64,000 bases of DNA. It comes from an uncultured Oscillospiraceae bacterium (lineage in GTDB: Bacteria > Bacillota > Clostridia > Oscillospirales > Oscillospiraceae). The DNA lies in assembly GCA_947625045.1 (NCBI GenBank), contig CANQMW010000010.1:29663-93662 (forward strand). Reading direction: 5' to 3'. Under the pieces are notes generated by a model. The model was not told where the DNA came from, made no database searches, and saw nothing but the letters and a program-made list of their open reading frames with translations. Shown here in pieces: positions 34,652-44,224 of the stretch. Each line of letters starts with the position of its first letter. The first letter of the stretch is position 1. The position numbers were made by a program, and so were the translations under genes.

Positions 34652-35251
34652 TTACATCCCCATGGCGTAGCGCATGTAATAGTTGAAGCGGCGCTCCCGG
34701 TCCAGGGTGGAGCTCTCCATGTGGCCGGGATAGACCTCATAGTCCCCGGGGAGGGCGGAGAGCTTTTTGAGGCTCTGCATGAGGGTGGGCATGTCCCCGC
34801 CGGGCAGGTCCGTCCGGCCGCAGGAGTCCCGGAAGAGGGTGTCGCCGCAGAACATGGCCCCGTCGCAGAGAAGGGTCACGCCGCCGGGGGTATGGCCCGG
34901 GGTCTCCAACACTTCAAAGGTCAGGGCGCCCACGGTGAAGGTGTCTCCCTCGCCGTAGTATACCGCCCCCGCCGGGGGCGTGAAGCGGTAATCGCCGGTG
35001 CCCACGTCGGCCCGGTGGATGCACACGGTGGCGCCGGTCTCGGCCTGCACGGCGTTCACGGCCATGGTGTGGTCGAAGTGGCCGTGGGTGAGGAAGATGT
35101 ATTTGGCGGTCAGGTGGTTGGCCTCCAAATAGTCCATGACGGTGTTGGACTCGTCGCCGGGGTCGATGACGGCGCACTGGAGGGTGTTTTCATCGGTGAC
35201 GATATAGCAGTTGGTCTCGATGGGGCCAACGGTCAGGCATTTTATCAGCAT
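34652..35251 (-). CDS. Metallo-beta-lactamase-fold hydrolase (YcbL/GloB-like)
   Basis: 199 residues. Zinc motif THGHFDH at about 54-60, with later metal ligands in ETPGHTPGG, CGDTLF and YPGHM. Of the hydroxyacylglutathione-hydrolase-like group; the physiological thioester or other substrate is unknown. First residues MLIKCLTVGPIETNCYIV are typical. It lies 4 bases after the dtd stop in one operon with relA and dtd. Confidence 0.9.
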   Translation of the reverse strand: MLIKCLTVGPIETNCYIVTDENTLQCAVIDPGDESNTVMDYLEANHLTAKYIFLTHGHFDHTMAVNAVQAETGATVCIHRADVGTGDYRFTPPAGAVYYGEGDTFTVGALTFEVLETPGHTPGGVTLLCDGAMFCGDTLFRDSCGRTDLPGGDMPTLMQSLKKLSALPGDYEVYPGHMESSTLDRERRFNYYMRYAMGM

Positions 35252-35255
35252 GGCG

Positions 35256-35702
35256 TTACAGCTCCTTTGTATCCAAGAGGATGGTCACCGGGCCGTCGTT
35301 CTGGCTGCGGACCTGCATGTCCGCGCCGAATACGCCCGTCTCCACATGAAAACCCTTTTCCCGGCACAGGGCGATGACCTGTTCGTAGAGGGGGATGGCC
35401 TGCTCCGGCCGGGCGGCCATAGTGAAGCCGGGGCGGCGGCTGCGGCAGTCGGCGAAGAGGGTGAACTGGCTGATGATGAGAAGGGCATTGGCCCCGGCCT
35501 GAACAGGATTCAGGTTCATCTTTCCGTTTTCGTCCTCGAATATGCGCAGGCCGCATATCTTGTCGGCTATTTTCACGGCCTCCGCGGGGCCGTCGTCCAC
35601 ATGGACCCCCAGCAGCACCAGAAAGCCTTGACCTATCTCGCCATGTATGGCGCCCTCAATCTCCACGGAGGCGTTTTTCACTCTTGTCACGACGGCACGC
35701 AT
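35256..35702 (-). CDS. dtd: D-aminoacyl-tRNA deacylase
   Basis: 148 residues. Hydrolyses D-amino acids from mischarged tRNA. The catalytic SQFTLFAD and the NDGPVTI motif of the GP loop are both intact. It starts directly after the relA stop, forming a relA-dtd-hydrolase operon widespread in Firmicutes. Confidence 0.95.
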   Translation of the reverse strand: MRAVVTRVKNASVEIEGAIHGEIGQGFLVLLGVHVDDGPAEAVKIADKICGLRIFEDENGKMNLNPVQAGANALLIISQFTLFADCRSRRPGFTMAARPEQAIPLYEQVIALCREKGFHVETGVFGADMQVRSQNDGPVTILLDTKEL

Positions 35703-35703
35703 A

Positions 35704-37893
35704 TCACATCCCTCCCCGGTTGATATCCCGGACGCCCCGGACGCCCTGGAGGCGGTTGATGATGTTCTGCAGTTCCCTGGCGTCCTGTATCTCCAATGTG
35801 ATCACCACGGTGGAGACGCCCTTGCCCACGTCCCGGGCGTTCAGGGAGCGGACCTTGGCGTTGAGATAATTGAGCACGGTGGCGATGTCCATGACGAGGC
35901 CGCCCCGCTCGTCGGCGGTGATGTAGATGTCAGCGGCGTAGCTGTCGGTGATATGGTCGGCCCAGGAGACGTTGATCCACCGGCCCGAGTCCGCGTCCCG
36001 GCGGTAGTTGACGCAGTCCTTCCGGTGGATGGACACGCCCAGGCCCCGGGTGATGAAGCCGATGATGGGGTCCCCGGGCACGGGGGTGCAGCAGCGGGAG
36101 AACTTGATGAGGCAGTTGTCCAGCCCCTCCACCAGCACGCCCTGGACGGCCTTCAGCTCCTTCTGCTGGCGGCGGTCGGCCCGCTCCTGCATCTTGTCGA
36201 TCTCCGTCTTGCGCACAGCGGTGCGGTTGCGGACGATCTCGTCGTGGATGCGGCCCACGGCGTGGGAGGCGGTCATGCCCCCGTAGCCGATGGAGGCGAA
36301 CACGTCGTCCAGATCCGTGACGGCCATGCGCTTTAAGATGTGGGGCAGGATCTCCGGGTCGGTGACGTCGGCCATGGAAAGGCCCACCCGCCGGGCCTCG
36401 GACTCGAACATATCCCGGCCCTGGACGATGTTCTCCTCCCGGCGCTCCTTCTTGAACCACTGGCGTATTTTGCTGCGGGCCTCGCCGGAGCGGGCGATGT
36501 TCAGCCAGTCCCGGCTGGGGCCGGCGGCGGAGTGGGAGGTGATGATGGAGACGATGTCGCCGTTCTGCAGGGGGTAGGCGATGGGCACGATGCGGCCGTT
36601 CACCTTGGCGCCGGTCATGGAGTTGCCCACGGCGGAGTGGATGGCGTAGGCGAAGTCGATGGGCGTGGCCCCGGCGGGCAGGCTCTTCACATCCCCGTTG
36701 GGGGTGAACACGAACACCTCGTCGTCGAAAAGGTCCACCTTGAGGTCGTGGTAGAAGTCCTGGGCGTCCGCGTCCTGCTGGCTCTCCAGAAGCCGGCGTA
36801 TCCAGGCGAACTTCTCCTCGTCGCCGTCCTTGCTGCCTATGCCGCCGGACTTATACTTCCAGTGGGCCGCCACGCCGTATTCCGCTGTGACGTGCATCTG
36901 CCAGGTGCGTATCTGCACCTCGAAGGGGATGCCCTCCGTGCCGATGACGGTGGTGTGCAGGCTCTGGTAGTTGTTGGGCTTGGGGGTGGAGATGTAGTCT
37001 TTGAACCGGCCGGGCACCGGGCGGAACATCTCGTGGATGATGCCGAGAACGTTGTAGCAGTCCGCGAGATCGTTCACGATGACCCGGAAGGCGCACAGGT
37101 CGAATATCTCCTCCACGCCCAGGTGCTGGGTGTACATCTTCCGGTAGATGGAGTAAATGTGCTTCAGCCTGCCGTAGACGGTGCAGGCGATGCCCTCTTT
37201 TTCCATGCGCTGGCTGATGCGCTCCTCCATGGACTTCTGGAACTTCTCCAACGTGTCCCGGCGCTTGTCCAGAATGTTGGTGATCTCCTGATATCCCACC
37301 GGGTCCAGGTAGAGAAGCGCCAGGTCCTCCAGCTCGTCCTTCATCTTCTCTACGCCCAGGCGGTGGGCGATGGGGGCGTATATCTCCATGGTCTCCCGGG
37401 ACTTGGCCAGCTGCTTTTCCGGGCTCTGGAAGCTCATGGTGCGCATGTTGTGCAGCCTATCCGCCAGCTTGATGAGGATGACCCGGATGTCCTTGGCCAT
37501 GGCCATGAGCATCTTGCGGAGGTTCTCCATCTGGGCCTCCTCCATGGTGCTGTACTGCACCCGGGTGAGCTTGGTGACGCCCTCCACGATGTCGGCCACG
37601 TCGGCGCCGAACTCCGCCTCCAGCTGGTCGTGGGTGGTGTCGGTGTCCTCCAGGGTATCGTGCAGCAGCGCGGCCATGACGGACTCGTCATCCAGGCCCA
37701 TCTCGGCGGCGATGGTGGCCGCGGCGATGGTGTGGGTGACGTAGGGCGTGCCGTCCCGGCGCATCTGGCCGTCGTGGGCCTTCACGGCAAAGTCGAAGGC
37801 GCCGCGGATGCGGTCCAGGTCCGCGTTGGGGCTGTTCTCCTTCAGGACGCGGGAGAGCGCCTCAAAGGCATTGTCCGGGGAAAATTCTGTCAT
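35704..37893 (-). CDS. relA: Bifunctional (p)ppGpp synthetase/hydrolase
   Basis: 729 residues. Makes and degrades the stringent-response alarmone. HD hydrolase domain (about 30-190, HDTLEDT), synthetase domain (about 230-350, YGRLKHIYSIYRKM and DLCAFRVIV), TGS domain (about 390-450), helical and zinc-finger region (CCTPVPGD) and C-terminal ACT domain. All segments of a Firmicutes Rel are present. Followed by dtd with almost no gap. Confidence 0.97.
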   Translation of the reverse strand: MTEFSPDNAFEALSRVLKENSPNADLDRIRGAFDFAVKAHDGQMRRDGTPYVTHTIAAATIAAEMGLDDESVMAALLHDTLEDTDTTHDQLEAEFGADVADIVEGVTKLTRVQYSTMEEAQMENLRKMLMAMAKDIRVILIKLADRLHNMRTMSFQSPEKQLAKSRETMEIYAPIAHRLGVEKMKDELEDLALLYLDPVGYQEITNILDKRRDTLEKFQKSMEERISQRMEKEGIACTVYGRLKHIYSIYRKMYTQHLGVEEIFDLCAFRVIVNDLADCYNVLGIIHEMFRPVPGRFKDYISTPKPNNYQSLHTTVIGTEGIPFEVQIRTWQMHVTAEYGVAAHWKYKSGGIGSKDGDEEKFAWIRRLLESQQDADAQDFYHDLKVDLFDDEVFVFTPNGDVKSLPAGATPIDFAYAIHSAVGNSMTGAKVNGRIVPIAYPLQNGDIVSIITSHSAAGPSRDWLNIARSGEARSKIRQWFKKERREENIVQGRDMFESEARRVGLSMADVTDPEILPHILKRMAVTDLDDVFASIGYGGMTASHAVGRIHDEIVRNRTAVRKTEIDKMQERADRRQQKELKAVQGVLVEGLDNCLIKFSRCCTPVPGDPIIGFITRGLGVSIHRKDCVNYRRDADSGRWINVSWADHITDSYAADIYITADERGGLVMDIATVLNYLNAKVRSLNARDVGKGVSTVVITLEIQDARELQNIINRLQGVRGVRDINRGGM

Positions 37894-37936
37894 GATAAAA
37901 CTCTCTTCCTTGTTTTATGTACAGACAGGGGCAAAT

Positions 37937-39919
37937 TTATTGTTCCGACTGGGCCCGCCAGGCGGGGGAGTTATTGAGGTCCGTCTTCTCCTGCCAGGCG
38001 GCCAGGGAGAGGTCCATATCCTCCTGGGTGAAGCGCACGTTGGCCAGGCCCAGCTCCGCGAATACCCGCAGGCCTAAAGCGATCTGGGCGGCTTCCAGCC
38101 GCCTGTCCAGCTTCCCCAGCCGGGAAAAGCGCACCCTGCAGGGGCATTGGGCCTTCAGGCTCCGCCACAGGTCCGATATCTCCGGGCGGGTCAGGCGGTA
38201 ATCCCCGATGGGTCCGCCGGAGAGGATGTCCCGGCACCGGGCAGCCATGTCCACCGGCCGCAGGGCGGCCATCACCAGCTGCACGGTCCGCCGGCCCCGG
38301 AAGTCGCTGACCTGCAGATGGAAGGCGGCGTCCACCCGGTCCCCGGGCAGTGCGCCCAGGTCCTGGGGCGTCTTGGAGAACCACACCGCCTCCCACCGGC
38401 GGCCGAAGCGCTCCAATTGAAGCTTGGTATGGCGGCCATTGCCGATGGGCACCGCGCCGGCCAGGCGCGCGTCCCGCAGGCAGAAAAGCGGCCGGGGGTT
38501 TCCATTGCCGCAGGGCTCCAGGAGGTCCAGACTCTCCACGCACTCCATGGAGAGCAAAGCGGCGTCCTCTATGAGAAGGTCGGGGCTCACGCCCTCCTCC
38601 CCCGCGGGGGGATGGGCGGCGTAATACGCGCACAGCGCGTCCCGGAAATCGTCGATGTTCTCCCGGCGAATGTTGAGCCCCGCGGCCAGGGCGTGGCCGC
38701 CAAAGGAGTCCAGGTGCTCCCCGCAGGCGGCCAGGGCGTCGAAGAGGTTGAACCCGCCCCAGCTGCGGCAGGAGCCCTTGCCCCTGTCCCCGTCCAGGGA
38801 GATCATGATGGCCGGGGCACGCCAGGCGTCGGAGAGCCGGGAGGCCACGATGCCGATGACCCCTTGATGCCAGCCCTCCCGGGCCAGGACGATGGGCTCG
38901 CCCGGCTTGTGGCCGGAGAGCATCTCACCGGCCTGGTCCCAGATGTCCGCCTCCAGCTGCTGGCGCATCCGGTTCATGTCGCACAGCGCCTCGGCGTGGG
39001 CGGCGGCTTTGGCCGGGTCATCGTCCAGTATGAGCGCGGCGGCGTCCGCCACCCGGCCCAGCCGGCCGGCGGCGTTGATGCGGGGGGCCAGGGTGAAGCC
39101 CACCGCGTTGGCGCCCAGGCGCTCCACCGCTACGCCGGATAAGTCCATCAGCGCGGCCAGGCCCGGCCGGGGGGAGGTGCGCAGCTTCTGAAGGCCCTGC
39201 TTCACGATGCGCCGGTTCTCCCCGGTCAGGGGCATGACGTCGGCGATGGTACCCACGGCCACCAGGTCCGCGTATTTTTCCAGCATGGCCTTCCCGTCGC
39301 CCGCCAGGGCGCAGACCAATTTAAACGCCACGCCCACGCCCGCCAGGTGGCGGCAGGGGCAGTTCTCGTCCCGCTTGGGGTCCACAACCGCCACGGCCGC
39401 GGGCAGCTCCTCCTGGCATTCGTGGTGGTCGGTGACGATCATGTCCACGCCCAGGGAGGCGGCATGGGCCGTCTCCGCCACGGCGGTGATGCCGCAGTCC
39501 ACGGTGACGATGAGGCTCACGCCCCTGTCCTTCAGCTTGCCGATGGCGGCGGCGTTGACGCCGTAGCCCTCCTCCAGCCGGTCGGGTATGTAGACCTCCG
39601 TGCTGAGGCCCCAGGTACGCAAATAGTCCGCCAGCAGGCAGGAGGAGGTGATGCCGTCCACGTCGTAGTCCCCGTAGACCGCCACCGTCTCATTCCGCTC
39701 CTTCGCCAGCCGCAGCCGATCAACGGCGGCGGCCATGTCGGGCAGGGCCATGGGGTCCCCGGGCTCGAAGGGCCCCTCCGCCAGGAAGGCGGCGGCGTCC
39801 TCCGCCGAGGTTATGCCACGGACTGCCAGCACCGCCGCCAGCAGCGGCGTGCATCCCGCCCGGACCAGCGCTTCGGGGATGGGCGCCTCGTCCGGGATGT
39901 TCCAAACCGTATTTTTCAT
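37937..39919 (-). CDS. recJ: Single-stranded-DNA-specific exonuclease RecJ
   Basis: 660 residues. 5'-3' exonuclease in recombination and repair. DHH-family motif I DYDVDGITS at 84-92, DHHE near 165, and the DHHA1-type GGHALAAGL around 400; C-terminal OB-type domain. Length and motifs are normal. It lies just upstream of relA on the same strand (gap 43 bases), probably co-transcribed. Confidence 0.95.
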   Translation of the reverse strand: MKNTVWNIPDEAPIPEALVRAGCTPLLAAVLAVRGITSAEDAAAFLAEGPFEPGDPMALPDMAAAVDRLRLAKERNETVAVYGDYDVDGITSSCLLADYLRTWGLSTEVYIPDRLEEGYGVNAAAIGKLKDRGVSLIVTVDCGITAVAETAHAASLGVDMIVTDHHECQEELPAAVAVVDPKRDENCPCRHLAGVGVAFKLVCALAGDGKAMLEKYADLVAVGTIADVMPLTGENRRIVKQGLQKLRTSPRPGLAALMDLSGVAVERLGANAVGFTLAPRINAAGRLGRVADAAALILDDDPAKAAAHAEALCDMNRMRQQLEADIWDQAGEMLSGHKPGEPIVLAREGWHQGVIGIVASRLSDAWRAPAIMISLDGDRGKGSCRSWGGFNLFDALAACGEHLDSFGGHALAAGLNIRRENIDDFRDALCAYYAAHPPAGEEGVSPDLLIEDAALLSMECVESLDLLEPCGNGNPRPLFCLRDARLAGAVPIGNGRHTKLQLERFGRRWEAVWFSKTPQDLGALPGDRVDAAFHLQVSDFRGRRTVQLVMAALRPVDMAARCRDILSGGPIGDYRLTRPEISDLWRSLKAQCPCRVRFSRLGKLDRRLEAAQIALGLRVFAELGLANVRFTQEDMDLSLAAWQEKTDLNNSPAWRAQSEQ

Positions 39920-40108
39920 GCCGTACCTTTTCCAATAATATATTTATATGATTATACGCCAAACAAAGACACATTGCAATCGCGTTTCTCGCGCCGGGCC
40001 CAGACTGCCGGGGCCGGGGGATATGTTTCTATAATTTTTCGTCCCTTTCGCCGCATGGTCCGGCCCGGGGCGGAAAAACTTCCTTTTGCCGGTTTTTACA
40101 GGTTACTA

Positions 40109-40137
40109 TTGCATTATATGGGGAAACGTGATATAGT
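40109..40137 (+). promoter_or_regulatory. Promoter of SGNH protein gene
   Basis: TTGCAT at 40109-40114, 17-base spacer, TATAGT at 40132-40137 with TGn extension (TGATATAGT). The 289-base gap before the gene holds nothing else I can identify. Confidence 0.6.
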
Positions 40138-40208
40138 CTTAGGTAGACATAAAATGACAAATCATGCGTTTTTATGCGCCGGCGGCCCGCCGGACGTTGG
40201 GAGAAATT

Positions 40209-41096
40209 ATGAGATACAGGACCCGTGCGCTGGTATTTCTGGCGCTGAGCGTGATACTGCTGGTGACGGCGCTGGTCATGGGCGTGAGAGCCCTGGCGCC
40301 CGCCTCCGCCGAGGGCGGAGAGCCCGGCGGCACCGGTTTCAGCCTGTCCGGCCTCTTCAGCCGCAGCACCCCCACGCCTGAGCCCACGGCCATACCCACC
40401 GAGACCCCCGAGCCCACAGCCACCCCCTGGCCGGGCCCGGACATCCCCGAGCAGGCCGTGCCGGTGGGGCAGGAGTACTTTGCCGACGCCGCCTTTTTGG
40501 GCAACTCCGTGCTCAGCGGCCTGTGGATATACGACCACGAGGACCTGTTCCCCGACGACAAGAGCCAGTGGTTCATGGAAGACGGCCTGACCGTGCTGTC
40601 GGCCATGCCCTACGCCGAACAGATGAGCACCGGGAACTACGGCAAGATATACGTGGGTTTCGGCAACAACGAGATGAGCTATGACCGCACCGCATTGCGG
40701 GAGGCCTACAACATGCTCCTGGACAAGCTCCAGGCAGACCACCCGGACGCCATTATATACCTCATCAGCGCAACGCCGGTGAGCCGGTGGAAGAGCTCCA
40801 ACAGCTCCTCCTTCACCCGGGAGTATGTCCAGTCCTACAACGAGATGGTGAAGGCCATCGCCAAAGAGCGGCAGGTGTGGTACCTGAACGCCTACTCGGT
40901 GCTGTGCGACGAGGAGGGGTATCTGCCCGCGGACGTGACCAACGACGGCACCCACTTCTCTCCTGCCCACTACGACCTGTGGTTCGAGTATATGAAGACC
41001 CATTACATCCCCACCGGCTCCATGCCTGTGCCGGAGAACAGCCCCATCCCCATGCCCCCGGCGGCCACGGACCCTGCGGAGGACGCCGGGGCCTGA
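40209..41096 (+). CDS. Membrane-anchored SGNH hydrolase-like protein
   Basis: 295 residues: signal anchor (about 6-26), Thr/Pro-rich linker (TPTPEPT...), then an SGNH domain with FLGNSVLSGLW, GFGNNEMSYD and NDGTHFSPAHY. This domain is strikingly like the last domain of the lipoprotein at 4996, including the surrounding LTVLSAMPY and YLISATPVSR segments. Such domains often serve as O-acyl-transfer or esterase partners in surface polymer modification. Start 40209 follows GGGAGAAA. A DUF4358 lipoprotein follows. Confidence 0.85.
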   Translation: MRYRTRALVFLALSVILLVTALVMGVRALAPASAEGGEPGGTGFSLSGLFSRSTPTPEPTAIPTETPEPTATPWPGPDIPEQAVPVGQEYFADAAFLGNSVLSGLWIYDHEDLFPDDKSQWFMEDGLTVLSAMPYAEQMSTGNYGKIYVGFGNNEMSYDRTALREAYNMLLDKLQADHPDAIIYLISATPVSRWKSSNSSSFTREYVQSYNEMVKAIAKERQVWYLNAYSVLCDEEGYLPADVTNDGTHFSPAHYDLWFEYMKTHYIPTGSMPVPENSPIPMPPAATDPAEDAGA

Positions 41097-41129
41097 CAAA
41101 TAAAGAGAAAGACAAGGAAGGGATCGAAT

Positions 41130-41609
41130 ATGCTTAAGACACTCAAAAAGCTGGGCGTCTGCCTCCTGATGCTGGCGCTCATCCTGTGCCTGGCCTCCTG
41201 CGGCGGCGGAAAGGCCAAGGACGTGGACATCAGCGCCCTGGGAAATGACCTGGTGGCCAGCGCCGCCTTCACGGATGACATGAGCCAGTATCCCGTGGCC
41301 GAGAGCGTGGCGGTGGGCCTTTACCGCTACGACCCCAGCGAGGTGGAAAGCTGCGTCATGTATGCCAACGCCTCCACCGGCGAGGAGATCTTCCTGGCCA
41401 AGGCGGCCAGCGCCGACGCGGCCAAGAACGTGTCCGCCCTCTGCCAGCAGCGGGTCAGCGACCAGAAGGCCGTGCTGGAGAGCTACGTGCCCGAGGCCAT
41501 CCCCCGGCTGGACAGCGCCATCGTCACCGTCAGCGGCCAGACCGTCATCTTCGTGGTGGCCAACGACGCCGCCGCGGCCCAGGCCGTGGTGGACGGGTAT
41601 CTGAAATAA
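41130..41609 (+). CDS. DUF4358 lipoprotein
   Basis: 159 residues. Signal peptide with lipobox LASC at about residue 24, then a small alpha/beta domain characteristic of DUF4358 (VGLYRYDPSEVESCVMYAN). Function unknown. In Clostridia this family sits beside SGNH and MBOAT-type acylation genes, which agrees with the preceding SGNH gene 33 bases upstream. AAGGAAGGG precedes the ATG. Confidence 0.85.
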   Translation: MLKTLKKLGVCLLMLALILCLASCGGGKAKDVDISALGNDLVASAAFTDDMSQYPVAESVAVGLYRYDPSEVESCVMYANASTGEEIFLAKAASADAAKNVSALCQQRVSDQKAVLESYVPEAIPRLDSAIVTVSGQTVIFVVANDAAAAQAVVDGYLK

Positions 41610-41621
41610 TCGCCCCCTATC

Positions 41622-41660
41622 AAGCCCCCTCGGAGCCCCATTGGCCGAGGGGGCTTTTTT
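41622..41660 (+). terminator. Terminator after DUF4358 gene
   Basis: 12-bp stem (41622-41633 with 41645-41656) ending in TTTTTT. Strong intrinsic terminator. Confidence 0.92.
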
Positions 41661-41664
41661 GCAC

Positions 41665-41693
41665 TTGACCGGGCGGGGAGAATGTGCTATGCT
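41665..41693 (+). promoter_or_regulatory. Promoter of peptide ABC transporter operon
   Basis: TTGACC at 41665-41670, 17-base spacer, TATGCT at 41688-41693 with TGn extension. Confidence 0.75.
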
Positions 41694-41743
41694 CTTCCCG
41701 CCAAGAGAAAACTGAATATGGGAGCCAAAAAGGAGAAAATACC

Positions 41744-43270
41744 ATGAAAGATCGTATTCTCGCTCTTGCAACGGCAGTCTTTATGACGGCGGCACTCCTC
41801 GTGGGAGGCGGCCAGTCAGCCTTCGCCGCCGGCTCCCCGGCCGACGCCAACGGTACGCTTACCGTGGGCATCGCCTCAGACCTGGACAGCAGTCTTGACC
41901 CGCACGTATCTTCGTCGCTGGCAGGAACCAGAGAAGTCCTTTTCAACATCTATGAAGGGCTGGTAAAGCCCGATACACAAGGAAATCTCGTCCCCGCCGT
42001 CGCCGAAAGCTACGCCGTTAACGACACCGCCGATGAATACACCTTCACCCTCCGTGAGGGCGTGCGGTTCCACAACGGTAACGAGGTCACGGTCGGGGAC
42101 GTCGTCTATTCCCTGACCCGCGCTGCCGGGCTTGAGACCGGGGAGCCCCTGATGGCCACCCTGGCGGGCATATCCGCCGTGGAGGCCCCCGACGACCGCA
42201 CCGTCGTCGTCACCCTCTCCGCGCCCGACGCGGAGTTCATCGCCTATATGACCGCCGCCATCATCCCCGAGGGGAGCGACCCGGCGGACGGCATCGTGGG
42301 CACCGGGCCCTTTAAGTATGTCTCCCGCTCCGTCCAGGAGAACATCGTCCTGGAGCGGTTCGACGACTACTGGGGGGAGCCCGCCAAGTCCGCCAGGGTG
42401 ACCTTCAAGGTCATCGAGGACGGCCAGACCATGGTCATGAGCCTGCGCTCCGGCGCCATCGACATGGCGGCCCACCTGGAGGCAAGCCAGGTGGCGGAGC
42501 TTTCCGGCCTCAATGTGCTGGAGGGGAGCATGAACCTGGTGCAGGCGCTCTACCTCAACAACGCCCGCGCCCCCTTCGACGATGTCCGGGTCCGGCAGGC
42601 GCTGTGCTACGCCGTCGACAAGCAGATGGTCATCGACCTGGCCGGGGACGGCCACGGCGCGGCCCTGGGCAGCAGCATGTACCCCGCCTTCGGCAAGTAC
42701 TTTGACGAGGCCTTGACGGATTATTACGAGTACAACATCGCCAAGGCCCAGGAACTGCTCACCGAGGCCGGCTACAGCGCCGCCAAGCCCCTGGAGTTCA
42801 CCATCGACGTGGTAGCGGCCTACACGCCCCACGTGAACACCGCCCAGGCGGTGGTGGAGCTGCTGCGCCAGACCGGCATGGTGAACGCGAAGATCGAGCA
42901 GATGGAAAACAGCGCCTGGTACTCCGACGTCTACCAGGGCCGGGACTTCGAGGCCACCCTTCACGGCATGGACGCCTCCACCCTCACGGCCTCGGCGCTG
43001 CTGGCCCGGTTCGGGAGCGATAACGCCAAGAACTTCATAGGCTTTGATAACGCCGACTATGACGCGGCCTACGCCGCGGCGCTGGCCACCACGGACGACG
43101 CGGAGCAGACCGCGAAATTCAAAGAGTGCGAGACCATCCTCACCGAGAATGCCGCGAACGTCTATATCCAGGACCTGGCGGACTTCGTGGTGACCCAGCC
43201 CAACGTGCAGGGGTATCAGTTCTACCCCCTGTACGTCATGGACATGTCCACGGTCTATAAGACCGCATAA
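41744..43270 (+). CDS. ABC transporter substrate-binding protein, family 5
   Basis: 508 residues. Extracellular binding protein of the DppA/OppA/NikA type. Sec signal peptide (about 1-31, AFA-AG) with no lipobox cysteine, which is unusual for a Gram-positive binding protein. The family-5 pattern follows: LDPH, YEGLVKPDTQGNLVPAVAESY, FTLREGVRFHNG, VRQALCYAVDK. Ligand probably a di/oligopeptide. Start 41744 follows AAAAAGGAG. Confidence 0.9.
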   Translation: MKDRILALATAVFMTAALLVGGGQSAFAAGSPADANGTLTVGIASDLDSSLDPHVSSSLAGTREVLFNIYEGLVKPDTQGNLVPAVAESYAVNDTADEYTFTLREGVRFHNGNEVTVGDVVYSLTRAAGLETGEPLMATLAGISAVEAPDDRTVVVTLSAPDAEFIAYMTAAIIPEGSDPADGIVGTGPFKYVSRSVQENIVLERFDDYWGEPAKSARVTFKVIEDGQTMVMSLRSGAIDMAAHLEASQVAELSGLNVLEGSMNLVQALYLNNARAPFDDVRVRQALCYAVDKQMVIDLAGDGHGAALGSSMYPAFGKYFDEALTDYYEYNIAKAQELLTEAGYSAAKPLEFTIDVVAAYTPHVNTAQAVVELLRQTGMVNAKIEQMENSAWYSDVYQGRDFEATLHGMDASTLTASALLARFGSDNAKNFIGFDNADYDAAYAAALATTDDAEQTAKFKECETILTENAANVYIQDLADFVVTQPNVQGYQFYPLYVMDMSTVYKTA

Positions 43271-43278
43271 GGAAACAT

Positions 43279-44220
43279 TTGCAGTATGTACTGAAAAAAA
43301 CAGGAGTATTGGCCGTCACCCTGCTCCTCATATCCCTGCTCGCCTTCCTGGCCTTCCAGATCATCCCCGCGGACCCCGTCACCAAGCTCCTGGGCACCGA
43401 CTACACCCCGGAGCGGGCCGAGGCCCTGCGCCATGAGATGGGACTGGACAGGAACGTGTTCGTGCGTTACTTCGACTGGCTCACCGGGTTCGTCACCGGG
43501 GATATGGGCGACAGCTACAGCTATGGCATGGGCGTGGAAAAGGTCCTGGAGGGAAAGGGCGCCGTCACGGCGGGGCTCTCCCTCATGGCCTGGCTCATGG
43601 TCATCGCCATCAGCATCCCTCTTGGCATCACGCTGGCGCGCTTTCAGGGCGGACGGCTGGATCGGGTGTGCGTGGCCATGGACCAGGTGTTCATGGCCAT
43701 TCCCCCGTTCTTCCTGGGCATCCTCTTTACATACGTCTTCGGCCTGGTACTGAAATTATTCGTGCCGGGCGGGTTCATAAGCCCCCGGGAGAGTTTCTGG
43801 GGGTTTTTGGGCTATCTGTTCTTCCCGGCGCTGGCCATCGCCATCCCCAAGGCGGCCATGGTGACGAAGCTGCTGCGCTCGTCCATCTTAAATCAGATGC
43901 AGATGGACTATGTGCGCACGGCCTACAGCCGGGGCAATTCCCGCTGGGGCGTGCTGCGCTATCATGTATTGCGCAACGCCATCCTGCCTGTGGTCACCTT
44001 CGTGGCCATGACGCTGGCGGACATCGTGGCCGGGTCCATCATCGTGGAGCAGGTGTTCGCCCTGCCGGGGCTGGGAAGGCTGCTGCTCGCCAGCATCGGC
44101 AACCGGGACTATCCCGTGGTGCAGTGCATCGTGGTCATCATCGCGTTCATCGTGGTATTCATGAATTATTTAGCAGACGTGCTGACCCAGTATATCGATC
44201 CAAGGGTAAGGCTGGGCTGA
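43279..44220 (+). CDS. ABC transporter permease, DppB type
   Basis: 313 residues, six membrane segments, with the permease EAA-like loop (SILNQMQMDYVRTAYSRG). TTG start at 43279, 8 bases after the binding-protein stop with AAGGAAA upstream. The N-terminal KKTGVLAVTLLLISLLAFL is normal for the family. Confidence 0.9.
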   Translation: MQYVLKKTGVLAVTLLLISLLAFLAFQIIPADPVTKLLGTDYTPERAEALRHEMGLDRNVFVRYFDWLTGFVTGDMGDSYSYGMGVEKVLEGKGAVTAGLSLMAWLMVIAISIPLGITLARFQGGRLDRVCVAMDQVFMAIPPFFLGILFTYVFGLVLKLFVPGGFISPRESFWGFLGYLFFPALAIAIPKAAMVTKLLRSSILNQMQMDYVRTAYSRGNSRWGVLRYHVLRNAILPVVTFVAMTLADIVAGSIIVEQVFALPGLGRLLLASIGNRDYPVVQCIVVIIAFIVVFMNYLADVLTQYIDPRVRLG

Positions 44221-44224
44221 AACT

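Noticed and set aside
36340..37977. Long plus-strand frame opposite relA
   Set aside because: Antisense shadow of a conserved relA/spoT gene.
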